Assembly (NCBI GenBank): GCA_963770995.1
Contig: CAVYRS010000004.1
Span: 663,055-727,054, forward strand
Length of the DNA: 64,000 bases
Source of the DNA: CAVSWN01 sp963770995
Lineage (GTDB): Bacteria; Acidobacteriota; Vicinamibacteria; Vicinamibacterales; CAVVIG01
Reading direction: 5' to 3'
Part shown: positions 54,582-63,893 of the stretch, one piece after another
Layout of the letters: every line of letters starts with the position of its first letter
Position numbering within the stretch: position 1 is the first letter of the stretch
Translations under genes and position numbers: made by a program
Notes under the pieces: generated by a model
What the model saw: only the letters and a program-made list of their open reading frames with translations
Databases searched by the model: none
What the model was told of the DNA's origin: nothing

Positions 54582-54725
54582 TCAGCGGCTTCCCCGCAAC
54601 CAAAGTTTGCCCAAACGATTGGACGGGGACGCGGCTTGCGTAAGTGCGGCGTCGAGCTCGAGGCGAATCTTATAGCGGACTGCCTCATCGCGCAGAATAA
54701 GACGTAGTTCATCATCTGGAATCAT
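54582..54725 (-). CDS. Possible 47-residue peptide
   Basis: A short frame MIPDDELRLILRDEAVRYKI, RLELDAALTQAASPSNRLG, ending KLWLRGSR. The composition is protein-like and AGGGG lies nine or so bases before the ATG. It is divergent from the C1-hydrolase gene with 137 bp between. It could be a small regulator or a fragment; there is no further support. Confidence 0.35.
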   Translation of the reverse strand: MIPDDELRLILRDEAVRYKIRLELDAALTQAASPSNRLGKLWLRGSR

Positions 54726-54862
54726 GGGGAGCACCCCTGTTCTGGCGCATTATATTGGTTCTGCGCTAGGTGATTCATGACGGCCAGCTGCCGTTTCGAC
54801 TGATCTTGAGTTTTAGAGAAGTGATGTTATAAGGGGCACCAACGCCTTCGGAGGTCCAGCCG

Positions 54863-56977
54863 ATGCCAACCAGACGAGCACATATGCGAGTGAAACCCGC
54901 AAAGCGGCGAACTGCACTCGATCGGGATCGGTCTGCTCCCAAGACCACGCGGCCTGCCTCGAAGTCACGCCGCCCTCCCGAAGCGCCGAAATCGGCTGGC
55001 GAACGTATGAGCCGCACGCTGGATGCGATGCCGGATCGCATCGACGTCCGAGACTGGTTCTACCAGCCCGCTCTCGCTCCGCTCCCTGACGTCGTCGTCA
55101 ACTGCGACTCGGTGCCGGCGATTCTCGACCAGGGGAGCGAGGGCGCGTGCACGGGATTCGCACTCGCCGGAGTCATCAATTTCCTGCTGCACGCCCGGAA
55201 CATCGATCGCCATGTCAGCCCGCGGATGCTCTACGAAATGGCGCGACGCTACGACGAGTGGCCGGGCGAGAACTATGAGGGATCATCCGCCCGCGGGGGC
55301 ATGAAAGGCTGGGTCGCGCACGGCGTCGTCACCGAGAGCAGCTGGCCGAAACAGACCAAGGGTCCCGGCCATTTGACGCCGGCGCTGTCGAAGGCGGCGC
55401 GCGATATTCCCGGAGGGGCGTACTACCGGGTCATGCATCGGCAGATCCGCGACATGCACGCCGCCTTGAATGAAGCCGGCATTCTCTACGTCACCCTGAT
55501 GGTGCACCGCGGCTGGGACACGCCAGGCCCGGCGACGCGCACGGTTGGTTACGTCGAGCACGGCAACATGAAGGCCCTGACGTTTCCGGTCATCACCCGC
55601 CAGGGACGGGCCGACGATGGCCATGCGGTGGCCATTGTGGGCTACACATTAGAGGGATTCATCATCCAGAACTCGTGGGGCCCGTCGTGGGGCGCCGGCG
55701 GCTTCGCGCTGCTGCCCTACGAGGATTACTTGTTGCACGCGACCGACGTGTGGGTGGCGCAGTTGGGCGTTCCGGTCACCGTCGACATCTGGAACGTCGA
55801 AAACGTGGACTCCACGGGTCTGTCCCGGGCGACGGAGAACATCCCGCTCGATACGATCCGCCCGTTCGTCGCCGATCTGGGGAACAACGGCGAATTGTCG
55901 GACCAGGGCGAGTACTGGACGACGCCCGAAGACCTGCAGCGGCTGTTCAACGAGGAGATTCCGGACCGCGCCAGGAACTGGGCGAAGCCGCGGCTGATGG
56001 TCTACCTGCACGGGGGCCTCAACGGAGAGATCGAGGTCGCCAAACGCATCGTCGCCTACCGCGATATCTTCCTGGCGAACGATATCTACCCGCTGCACAT
56101 CATGTGGGAGTCGTCGCTCGCCGCGTCATTGCACGGGCTGTTCCGGGATCTGTTCTCCGACGTGGACGACCGGGCCGGGGCGGTCCCGGAATGGCTGCGC
56201 AAACTCCGTGAGGGGCTGATCGAGGCCAAGGACCGGACCTTCGAGCTGACCGCCGCCGGCCCTGGCGGCGCGCTGTGGCGCGAGATGAAGGAGAACGCGC
56301 GCCTCGCTTCGACGCACCCCGACCGGAAAGGCGGCATGCAACTACTGGCGGCCGCCGCTCGCAAGGCGATGAAGGATGCCGGCCCCAAGGCCGCGTCCAA
56401 CTGGGAGCTGCACGTGGTAGGCCACAGCGCCGGGAGCATCTTCGCCGCGCATGCGTTGCCGCTGATGGCCGCCTGCGGCGTGCCGTTCACCTCGTTGCAG
56501 CTCATGGCGCCTGCCATTACCAACGATCTGTTTCACAAGACGATCGGCAAGGCGGTGAAAGCTGGAACCTGCCCGCTGCCGACGGTCTACGCCTTGAGCG
56601 ACGTCGGAGAACGGGACGACGATGTGTGGGCGTACGGGAAGTCGCTGCTCTACCTGGTGAGTAACGCGTTCGAAGGAAAGCGGGATGTTCCGCTGGTCGG
56701 CATGCAGCGCTATTTCGGCGGGCCCGAGCTTACAGATCCCAAGCACGTGGACACTGCGCTCGCCAGCCTGCTGGCGGGCAAGGTGGATGGCCGACCGACG
56801 CTGGTGCTCGCGGGCCGCGCGGGCGCGAACGAAAAGGGCGAGGACACCGGCTCGGTGTCGAGAAGCGACTCGCATGGTGGCTTCGACAACGACCCGGACA
56901 CACTCAACTCGATCATGTTCCGGATCCTCGGCCGCAAGCCTGGACGCGTCTTCACGGTGAGGGATCTGCAGTTCTGA
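54863..56977 (+). CDS. Papain-like (C1) peptidase fused to an alpha/beta hydrolase
   Basis: A 704-residue two-enzyme protein. Residues 1-50 are basic and disordered. Residues 55-300 are a C1 cysteine peptidase: oxyanion Gln and Cys96 in ILDQGSEGACTGFALAGVIN, His254 in DDGHAVAIVGY and Asn270 in FIIQNSWGPSWGAGGF. Residues about 370-660 are an alpha/beta hydrolase: PRLMVYLHGGLNG (oxyanion loop) and nucleophile Ser522 in ELHVVGHSAGSIFAAHALPL, with further helices and a conserved-looking tail FRILGRKPGRVFTVRDLQF. There is no signal peptide or membrane helix, so it acts in the cytoplasm. All catalytic residues are present and the gene is intact amid broken neighbours. Confidence 0.88.
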   Translation: MPTRRAHMRVKPAKRRTALDRDRSAPKTTRPASKSRRPPEAPKSAGERMSRTLDAMPDRIDVRDWFYQPALAPLPDVVVNCDSVPAILDQGSEGACTGFALAGVINFLLHARNIDRHVSPRMLYEMARRYDEWPGENYEGSSARGGMKGWVAHGVVTESSWPKQTKGPGHLTPALSKAARDIPGGAYYRVMHRQIRDMHAALNEAGILYVTLMVHRGWDTPGPATRTVGYVEHGNMKALTFPVITRQGRADDGHAVAIVGYTLEGFIIQNSWGPSWGAGGFALLPYEDYLLHATDVWVAQLGVPVTVDIWNVENVDSTGLSRATENIPLDTIRPFVADLGNNGELSDQGEYWTTPEDLQRLFNEEIPDRARNWAKPRLMVYLHGGLNGEIEVAKRIVAYRDIFLANDIYPLHIMWESSLAASLHGLFRDLFSDVDDRAGAVPEWLRKLREGLIEAKDRTFELTAAGPGGALWREMKENARLASTHPDRKGGMQLLAAAARKAMKDAGPKAASNWELHVVGHSAGSIFAAHALPLMAACGVPFTSLQLMAPAITNDLFHKTIGKAVKAGTCPLPTVYALSDVGERDDDVWAYGKSLLYLVSNAFEGKRDVPLVGMQRYFGGPELTDPKHVDTALASLLAGKVDGRPTLVLAGRAGANEKGEDTGSVSRSDSHGGFDNDPDTLNSIMFRILGRKPGRVFTVRDLQF

Positions 56978-57464
56978 AACCTGATTCATCGCGGTTCGGC
57001 CGCCAATTCGTGGCGTCGAGGCTCAAGGTCAAGAGGGAGCTGAAGATCTCATCAAATTCGATGATGAGGTGGCGTTGAAACCGGCGATCGGCACCTGCCG
57101 GCACGGAGCGTTCGAGCAGACGGCCGAGGTGTTCGGTCTGCTGGCCACTCTATGAGCAGGTCCGACTCCCGACCTCGGCTCGACTCGCCGCTTCGGTCTT
57201 CCCTCGCGGCGATTCCCCGCCCGCGACGATGCTGGCGACTCCGGTCGGGTCTCCCGGGTCCCGACGACGACCTTTTGCGCGTGATGCGATCCACGACCCC
57301 GGTGGAGCGTCGCCGTCTGGCATATCGACGGCGTACATGTGGCCTTTGGGCTTGATCCGGTTCGGTGGACAGGTTTCGTACCTTGGATGACTACCCTTCC
57401 GCGCGCCAGCGTTTTTCGCGAGCGCAGCGCGCATCGTTGTCCGCAACGGTCGATGATAGTCAGC
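56978..57464. other. Intergenic stretch with repeat copy D
   Basis: About 490 bp between the C1-hydrolase gene and the hypothetical fragment. It carries the short repeat copy D and no gene. The long minus-strand open frame crossing it includes the repeat and is not protein-like. Confidence 0.45.
57351..57409. repeat. Dispersed repeat copy D (proximal part only)
   Basis: CTTGATCCGGTTCGGTGGAC, AGGTTTCGTACCTTGGATGA and CTTCCGCGCGCC match copies A and C. The sequence diverges before the GCGCCCACCACTGCGCC block. Confidence 0.75.
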
Positions 57465-57805
57465 CTATCGCGTCGGCGGATCAAAGTCCTCAGTCATGAG
57501 GTCGAGTTCGTCCGTGCCGCCGACATTGCCGAACAACACGCTTCTCGGGTTGGTGTTCTGGGATCGTCCGTAGCACATGATCCCAATATTCTTGTTGACC
57601 ATCTTGCGCAGTCGACTCTGGATCAAGGCGTCGTCGGGCGCATTGTCGAAGATGGTGGGGTTCATGCGGGCGTAGGACACGACGGCTAGGTGGTTCTCCG
57701 CGTCGCGCAGTGAAAACGTGAACTCCCATCGCGGAACTTGAGGCGTATACAGATCGTACGGCGTGATACCGATCAGCCGCGAGCCCGATTCGAGGAGGAT
57801 CGTGG
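57465..57805 (-). pseudogene. Hypothetical protein cut by an IS
   Basis: The minus strand reads LLESGSRLIGITPYDLYTPQ, VPRWEFTFSLRDAENHLAVV, SYARMNPTIFDNAPDDALIQ, SRLRKMVNKNIGIMCYGRSQ and ends TEDFDPPTR at 57465. It is coding in character over about 110 residues. Its N-terminus is lost at the IS inverted repeat at 57806. The Met in SYARMNP could serve as a start for a short 71-residue product. Unknown family; the composition resembles a secreted protein domain. Confidence 0.5.
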
Positions 57806-58967
57806 CCGTACTATCCGAAAACTCGGCCGCGCCATCAGGCCGCTCGGTAATAGGACCTTAGCAGCCCGCCGAGTCGCGGGCGGCAACGGATCGCCCCATC
57901 CGGTGGCCCTGTCGGTACTGGCACGATCAGGCGGTCGTGCAAGCCTTGGTGATTCCGTTCCTGGTGATAGTGCGCGGCGAATTCACCCAGTGCCCGCCGC
58001 AAGTGCGCGTCCCCGAGGATGACGAGACGGTCCAAACATTCTTCCTTGATCGATCGGACAAACCGTTCCGCGTACGCGTTGCAGTCTGGGGCGCGGTACG
58101 GCGTCTGGACGACGCGAATTCCCGCGGCCGCCAGCGTCTGCCGAAACGCCTCGCTCCATTTCGAATCACGGTCGCAGATCAGAAAGCGGTGGCCGACGAG
58201 CACGCCGTCATCGGCGCGCGTCAGCGTGCGCGCGACCTGGACGACGAACGCGTCATCCGGATACGGCGTCGACCCCAGCAGATGCACGCGACGGGACGCA
58301 AGCTCGATGACGAACAGCGTGTAGTAGGTCACGAGGCCGCGCGCGGTCCAGACCTCGGTCGTGAAGAAGTCGGCGGCGGCGATGGCCTCCCAATGCGCGG
58401 CCAGAAACGTGCGCCACGACGTTGGGCGCTCCGGCACCGGGCTGATCCCGTGATCCCGCAGGATGGCGGCAACACTCGATCGGGCAACGCGATGCCCGAG
58501 ATTGTTCAAGGCTCCCTGGATCCGCCGGTAGCCCCACGTCGGATTCTCCCGGGCCATTCGGACCGTGAGCTGACGAATCTCCATGAGGACGCCTGGCCGG
58601 CCGACGCTGCGTCGACTCGTGGTCCATTTCCGCGCGATCAGCTGACGGTGCCACCGCAGAATCGTGTCCGGCGTCACCAATGTCGCCACCTGCGCCAAAA
58701 CTGATCGCCCCAGCGCGTGGCCCCGACTTGCCAGCCGGCGGCGCTGAACATCGGTGAGCCGCGCGCGTCGGCTCCCGAGTTGCTCCTTGAGGACGCGGTT
58801 CTCCTCTTGCAGATAGGCAATCACTCCAAGTTGGTGGCGATTGACCCAACCTGCCAGACCCACGAGCAGGATCCGCCAGTGAACGCTGTCGACCATGCGC
58901 CGAGTCTATAGGCAACCGATCATCTCGCCAGTGCTAGTCACCTCGGCCGAATTCTCGGATAGTACGG
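57806..58967 (-). mobile_element. Insertion sequence, 1,162 bp, with 23-bp inverted repeats
   Basis: Inverted repeats CCGTACTATCCGAAAACTCGGCC (57806-57828; written here as two parts: CCGTACTATCCG and AAAACTCGGCC) and the matching GGCCGAATTCTCGGATAGTACGG end (58945-58967) differ at two or so bases. They enclose one intact transposase gene. The IS sits in, or at the edge of, the hypothetical gene at 57465. No clear target duplication was seen. Confidence 0.82.
57835..58896 (-). CDS. DDE integrase-core transposase
   Basis: A 353-residue intact transposase. It has an N-terminal leucine-rich helix (LGVIAYLQEENRVLKEQLGS), an HTH (LVTPDTILRWHRQLIARKW), and NPTWGYRRIQGALNNLGHRV. The catalytic core is ADFFTTEVWTARGLVTYYTL (Asp), FLICDRDSKWSEAF (Asp) and CNAYAERFVRSIKEECLDRL (Glu). 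AHYHQERNHQGLHDRLIVPV is the usual end. It is related to the transposase at 47977 but has different ends. Confidence 0.92.
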   Translation of the reverse strand: MVDSVHWRILLVGLAGWVNRHQLGVIAYLQEENRVLKEQLGSRRARLTDVQRRRLASRGHALGRSVLAQVATLVTPDTILRWHRQLIARKWTTSRRSVGRPGVLMEIRQLTVRMARENPTWGYRRIQGALNNLGHRVARSSVAAILRDHGISPVPERPTSWRTFLAAHWEAIAAADFFTTEVWTARGLVTYYTLFVIELASRRVHLLGSTPYPDDAFVVQVARTLTRADDGVLVGHRFLICDRDSKWSEAFRQTLAAAGIRVVQTPYRAPDCNAYAERFVRSIKEECLDRLVILGDAHLRRALGEFAAHYHQERNHQGLHDRLIVPVPTGPPDGAIRCRPRLGGLLRSYYRAA

Positions 58968-59015
58968 GCGACACCGACGTCGCATAACGGGCGTTCAGTC
59001 AACCTCCCCACCGGT

Positions 59016-60482
59016 TAACAGCCCGGGGTGAAAGTGACGGTGACGCAATCTGTGTCACCGTGGTCGGTGTACTACAATGCCGCGCATGTCGATGGGGACG
59101 CGAGAAACTGACCAATCGCCGTTGTGGATCGCCGCGTCGGACCTGCCGACGTCGCCGGCCCACCCGTTCTACGCTCGATTGAACGCGGTCCTGGACGCCC
59201 ACGGCTTCGACCGGTTCGCCGAAGACCAGTGTCGCGAGTTCTACGCCACGGTCATGGGACGGCCGGGTTTGCCGCCGGGCCAATATTTCCGGCTGTTGTT
59301 GGTTGGCTACTTCGAAGGCATCGACGCGGAGCGTGGCATCGCGTGGCGGGCCGGCGACTCCTTGGCGGTCCGCAGTTTCGTGCGCCTGGCGCTCCATGAG
59401 GCGGCCCCCGATCACACGACGATTTCGCGGACGCGTCGGCTGATCGATCTGGAGACGCATCGCGCCGTGTTCACCTGGGTGCAGCAGCGGCTGGTCGAGG
59501 TCGGGCTCCTCAAGGGCAAGACCGTCGCGATCGATGCGACCACACTGGAAGCCAACGCCGCGATGCGCAGCATCGTGCGGCGGGACACGGCGGAAACCTA
59601 TCAGGAGTTTCTGACGCGGCTCGCGAAGGCCTCGGGCATCGAGACGCCGACGCGGGAGGACTTGGCACGGCTGGATCGGAAGCGCAAGAAGAAGACGTCG
59701 AACAAGGACTGGACGAACCCGCACGATCCGGATGCGAAGGTCACGAAGATGAAAGATGGGCGGACGCATCTGGCCCACAAGGCCGAGCATGCCGTGGACC
59801 TCGAGACGGGCGCGATTGTCGCGGTCACCCTGCAGGGCGCTGACCAAGGCGACACGACGACGATCGGCGACACGGTGACGGCCGCGGCCGACCAAGTCGA
59901 AGACGCGCAAGCGGACGTCAGCGAACCGCAGCCACTGGACGAGATCATCGCGGACAAGGGCTATCACAGCAACCAGACGATGGTGGACCTCGACGCCGTC
60001 GGTGTTCGCTCCTACGTGGCGGAGCCGGGTCGCGGTCGGCGCGATTGGTCGAAGGAGCCGGCCGCCCAAGCGCCGGTGTATGGAAACCGTCGGCGGATTC
60101 GCGGAGCACGGGGCCGCCGCCTGATGCGGCGACGGGGCGAGATGATCGAGCGCTCGTTCGCCCATCTCTATGACACCGGAGGCATGCGTCGGACCCATCT
60201 GCGCGGGCACACGAATATTCTGAAACGCCTGTTGATTCATGCCGGTGGCTTCAATCTCGGGCTCGTCATGCGTCACCTGATCGGACTCGGCACACCGCGC
60301 GGCCTGCAGGGCCGCTTCGCGACCGTTCTTGCGACGTTATTCGTGTTCCTCAGCGCGTCTCGCTGCCGCCTCGCCGCGATCGGCAGATCGCATCGGTTTG
60401 TTGAAGCCGTCCGCGACCGACTCTCGCCGACCACGTTCCTGATCAATTCGTCAGCGGAAGTCACTTGTACCCCGGGCTGCTA
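59016..60482 (+). mobile_element. IS1182/IS5-like insertion sequence, 1,467 bp
   Basis: Imperfect 22-bp inverted repeats: TAACAGCCCGGGGTGAAAGT at 59016 onwards and, at the other end, TCACTTGTACCCCGGGCTGC ending at 60482. They enclose one intact transposase gene. The element stands 48 bp from the previous IS, so the two form a composite-looking block in front of the M36 locus. Confidence 0.82.
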
Positions 60483-60483
60483 A
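59077..60483 (+). CDS. Transposase, DUF772/IS1182-like
   Basis: A 468-residue DDE transposase. N-terminal DUF772-type domain: FYATVMGRPGLPPGQYFRLL, LVGYFEGIDAERGIAWRAGD. Catalytic segment: VGLLKGKTVAIDATTLEANA (first Asp), TVTAAADQVEDAQADV..., LDEIIADKGYHSNQTMVDLD (second Asp) and GEMIERSFAHLYDTGGMRRT (Glu). HLRGHTNILKRLLIHAGGFN is typical of the family. Intact. A second Met at 59089 is an alternative start. Confidence 0.92.
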   Translation: MPRMSMGTRETDQSPLWIAASDLPTSPAHPFYARLNAVLDAHGFDRFAEDQCREFYATVMGRPGLPPGQYFRLLLVGYFEGIDAERGIAWRAGDSLAVRSFVRLALHEAAPDHTTISRTRRLIDLETHRAVFTWVQQRLVEVGLLKGKTVAIDATTLEANAAMRSIVRRDTAETYQEFLTRLAKASGIETPTREDLARLDRKRKKKTSNKDWTNPHDPDAKVTKMKDGRTHLAHKAEHAVDLETGAIVAVTLQGADQGDTTTIGDTVTAAADQVEDAQADVSEPQPLDEIIADKGYHSNQTMVDLDAVGVRSYVAEPGRGRRDWSKEPAAQAPVYGNRRRIRGARGRRLMRRRGEMIERSFAHLYDTGGMRRTHLRGHTNILKRLLIHAGGFNLGLVMRHLIGLGTPRGLQGRFATVLATLFVFLSASRCRLAAIGRSHRFVEAVRDRLSPTTFLINSSAEVTCTPGC

Positions 60484-60789
60484 TCTGTCTATCCTCCTGC
60501 CCATTCGGGCGGACTCGTTGCATTTTTATGTCAACCCTCTGTAATTTCCCTCGCCGATTTCTTGCGTCTGTGGAACTTCCTGTCCGGATCATTGATCCGG
60601 TTTTCGCATAGTTGGATGGTGGGGGATGGAGCGAATCGGTCGCGGCGTCGCCGGCATTTCTTTGACCGCGTTCACATAGCATGCCGGGCAGTGCCGGTTG
60701 CATCGTTCAGTGCACGCCTTCATCCATCGTCAGGAGCGATCGGCGCTCGATGAAGACTCGCTGGTTTCCAACAACAAGGAGCATCCATC
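60484..60789 (+). promoter_or_regulatory. Lower-GC leader before the M36-like gene
   Basis: About 300 bp of lower-GC sequence with no gene. AAGGAG at 60776-60781 is the ribosome-binding site of the next gene. A TTGACC at about 60662 may be a -35 element, but the matching -10 is weak. Confidence 0.4.
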
Positions 60790-62419
60790 ATGGCGAAGTC
60801 AAAGGCCGTGGCAGCAGCCAAGATCAAGGGACTCAAGGCGAGCGTGGACCTTCATCCGCAATACAAGGTGCCGAATCGAATTTACAATATTCAATCCACG
60901 CCCAAGCCTATTGCTGCCGCCGGTAAGAAGGCGGTGGCGAAAGTCGGGGCGAAAAGTGACGAGGCCTTGAGAGAGGTCGCCGAGGCATTTCTCAAGTCCA
61001 TCGCCAAGGACATCAAGATCGAACCGGACCTGTCGCAGCTTAAGTTCGACAAGGTCACTTCGAGCGTCCTCGGCAATCATGTCCTGTTCCAACAGTCCTT
61101 TGATGGCCGGCCTGTCTCGGGCGCGTGGGCGAAGGTCGATATCGATAAGACCGGTAAGGTATTCAACGTCGTGAACGATCTCTTGCCGCGTAACCTGATG
61201 AAACAGAAGACCGCGGCGGCCAAGAAGGAGCAAAAGCTCACGCGAGATGAAGCGATTCAAGCGGCCCTCGCGGCGACCAAGATTCAAAAAACCAAGGTCC
61301 AGAAAATCGAAGATCCGGAAATTGTCGCCTTCCCTTACCAGGGCGAACCCGTCATGGCCTGGAAGGTCATGCTCAAGGCCGGCCAGCCCGCAAGGGAATG
61401 GAAGGTCTACGTTCGAGCCAGCGACGGCAAGATTCTCGAGAAGATCAGCCTGATCAAGTATGTCGGCGGGCAAGGCCGTGTCTTCAATCCTAATCCGGTG
61501 GTCGTTCTTGACGACCCGTCGCTGAAGGACTCATCCGTGATTCCGGCACAGGCCTACGAAGAGGTGACTCTCGAGAATCTGGACAGCTCCGGTTTTCTCG
61601 ACGGCAGTTTTGTCAGCACCAAGCGAACGGCAAATCGGGTTCAGTCCAACAACCATTCCTTCAAATTCAAGCGACCGGATCGAGCCTTCAAGGAAGTCAT
61701 GGTCTACTACCACATCGACCAAGTGCAGCAGTACATCCAAAGCCTGGGATTCGACAACGTCAACAATCGCGCCATCGAGGTGAACATCGATGGCACGACC
61801 CAGGACAACTCGTTCTACAGTCCGATGACAAAATCTCTGACTTTTGGGACCGGCGGCGTCGATGATGCCGAGGACGCAGACATCATCTTGCACGAGTACA
61901 GGGCATTCCATTCAGGACAACCAGGTGCCAGGGTTCGGTCCGAGTGGTGAGGCCCGCGCGATGGGAGAGGGCTTTGGCGACTACCTCGCGGGAAGTTTTT
62001 TCGAATCGCTCAAGAGCAACAAGCTTAAGCCCTGTGTCGGGACCTGGGACGCTGTTGCCTACAGCAACGATGATCCGCCCAGTCTTAGACGGCTGGACAG
62101 CGCCAAGAAATACCCCGAGGACATGGAAGGGGAAGAACATGCCGACGGCGAAATCTGGTCGGCTTGCTTATGGCAACTTCGGGGCAAGCTTCGTCAGAAG
62201 AAAACGGACAAGCTTGTCTTCGCGCACCATTTTCTGATTCCGTCCACCGCTTCGTTCAAAGACGCCTCGCAGGCGCTGATCACCGCGGACCAGAATCTCA
62301 ACGGCGGCGCGAACGAAGCGAAGATCCGGGATATTTTTGTTCGGCGCGGGATCTTTGCAGGCTCAAACGCGAAAGAGAAGGCTAAGAAACCGAGCAAGAA
62401 GAAGGGCGCCGGGAAGTGA
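60790..62419 (+). pseudogene. M36/M4-like metallopeptidase with FTP propeptide, frame shift inside HExxH
   Basis: A thermolysin-fold protease of the fungalysin type, about 540 residues when repaired. Residues 75-150 form an FTP-type propeptide domain (VLFQQSFDGRPVSGAWAKVD, GKVFNVVNDLLP), then a PepSY-like part (ARE-WKVYVRASDGKILEKIS). NNRAIEVNIDGTTQDNSFYS and DAEDADIILHEY lead to the zinc motif: HEY is followed by one extra A (61900), and the next frame continues GHSIQDNQVPGFGPSGEA, so the motif would be HEYGH. GEGFGDYLAGSFFES supplies the third ligand Glu. The tail is Lys-rich (KEKAKKPSKKKGAGK). It has no signal peptide. Confidence 0.83.
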
Positions 62420-62478
62420 TCGGACGCTGAATCCGCGCCTTTCTTGCGACTCCATTGGAACTCCAACGGGATACGACC

Positions 62479-63429
62479 ATGCGCGCAATCTTTTTCGACC
62501 TGGGCGATACGCTGGAACACAATGATGTCCTAACACCCGGCGCTAAGCAGGTCTTGAAGTCCCTTCGTGACATGAACTTGCCTGATCAGCAGGCCCCGGC
62601 GCTCGGATTGATATCCGATTTCGACATGCCGAGACCGGACGACAGCGTCGAGGGCATTAAGGCGAGTTACGTTGCGATTCTCGATCAGCTCGATATCCGG
62701 CAGTTCTTTGAGCCAGTTTCGCAAAGAGTGACTCTCTCGACCGAAGTGGGGGTGTTCAAGCCAGATCCCAAGATATTCCGAACTGCATTGAAGCGAATCG
62801 ACGCCGACGCCCATTTCCACGACGCGGTTTTCATCACTGAGAATCGCCAGCACGTGAATGCCGCCCGGGAGCTTGGCATGCATGCGATCCATGTGAAAGG
62901 CCCCGATCAGTCGGAAGGGGATGTGCAGCAGCTGGCGGATATCGTGCCGATCGTCGAAGGCCTCTTTAGGTTCTCTCCTTGCTGCAAGAAATCGAGCGCA
63001 GCTGTCGGTCGACATGCAAGCGAAGCGAACAAGAGCAAGCAAGTCAATCCGACCATCAAGGGGATCGTCGAGCAGATAGAGGAAAGCCGATTGAAGACCA
63101 CGGTCAACAAATTGGCTGCCTTTGAAACGCGATGGACCTATTCTTCGAAAGTCGGCCTCGTTACCGATTGGCTGTTCGAACAGTTCAAGGGTTTTCGGTA
63201 CACGACCCAGCAGATTTCCTTTCAACCGTTCACTATTCCCGGGGGGCCAGAGCAACGAAACGTGCTTTGGTCTGCACAGGCAAAGCAGAGCAGGGGATCA
63301 TCCTGGTCTGCGCCCATTACGATTCCCTCTCAGAGACCCCCGGCGCCAAGGCTCCTGGTGCGGATGATGACGCATCGGGCATTGCCGCTTTATTGGAGAT
63401 CGCTCGGATCGCTCAGCCGCTCGAACTGA
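62479..63429 (+). CDS. HAD-superfamily hydrolase fused in frame to an M28-like N-terminus
   Basis: Residues 1-166 are a small HAD phosphatase: MRAIFFDLGDTLEHNDVLTP (DxxDT nucleophile motif), LGLISDFDMPRPDD (motif II), EVGVFKPDPKIFRTALKRID (motif III Lys) and DAVFITENRQHVNAARELGM (motif IV). A linker (GRHASEANKSKQ) follows. From residue 188 the frame continues into the first part of an M28 peptidase (VNPTIKGIVEQIEESRLKTT, LVTDWLFEQFKGF) and loses it at a shift near 63262. The start ATG at 62479 lies 59 bp after the M36 stop. The fusion may be natural or due to an unseen stop or start. Confidence 0.72.
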   Translation: MRAIFFDLGDTLEHNDVLTPGAKQVLKSLRDMNLPDQQAPALGLISDFDMPRPDDSVEGIKASYVAILDQLDIRQFFEPVSQRVTLSTEVGVFKPDPKIFRTALKRIDADAHFHDAVFITENRQHVNAARELGMHAIHVKGPDQSEGDVQQLADIVPIVEGLFRFSPCCKKSSAAVGRHASEANKSKQVNPTIKGIVEQIEESRLKTTVNKLAAFETRWTYSSKVGLVTDWLFEQFKGFRYTTQQISFQPFTIPGGPEQRNVLWSAQAKQSRGSSWSAPITIPSQRPPAPRLLVRMMTHRALPLYWRSLGSLSRSN

Positions 63430-63893
63430 AGCGGCGGGAGTTCTTTATGCAGCGTTCGGCGGAGAAGAGCAGGGACTTTTGGTTCCGCTGCGTGCGCGAA
63501 GATCGCGGAAGAAAACTCCTGGCCGATCGAACTTGTGATCAACATGGACATGATCGGATGGACGCCGACTCAAGGTCCGGGCGCCCGGATCGTCGTCGAA
63601 TACGACCAGGGGAACAAGACGCCCGGCAACGACGCTGCATCGAAAGCGTTTGGACTTGTGATGGCCCAGGCCGCCGCGGATTACACCGACCTTGCTGTTG
63701 AACATACCGACATTTGGAACAGCGACTATATGCCGTTCGAAGCCAAGGGAACAGCGTGCATCGGCGCCTACGAAGGAGGGGATAACCCGTGTTTATCACC
63801 GGTCGACCGATTCGGCCTAGAAAGTTCGACTATGCGGTACTGCGAAAGGTTTCGAAGATGGTGCTGGCGACAATTCGTCCCGTGGGCAATTGA
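63040..63893 (+). pseudogene. M28-family metallopeptidase, several frame shifts
   Basis: A zinc aminopeptidase-type domain of about 285 residues spread over three frames. Frame one holds the helical start; after 63262 frame two has VCTGKAEQGIILVCAHYDSL (first His) and GAKAPGADDDASGIAALLEI (bridging Asp); after about 63450 frame one resumes with VINMDMIGWTPTQGPGARIV and DLAVEHTDIWNSDYMPFEAK (later metal ligands). A last shift gives YAVLRKVSKMVLATIRPVGN and a stop at 63893. All expected ligands are present once repaired. GC content here is lower than at the start of the window. Confidence 0.75.

Noticed and set aside
58999..60276. A 425-codon minus-strand open frame
   Set aside because: Antisense to an intact transposase inside its inverted repeats.
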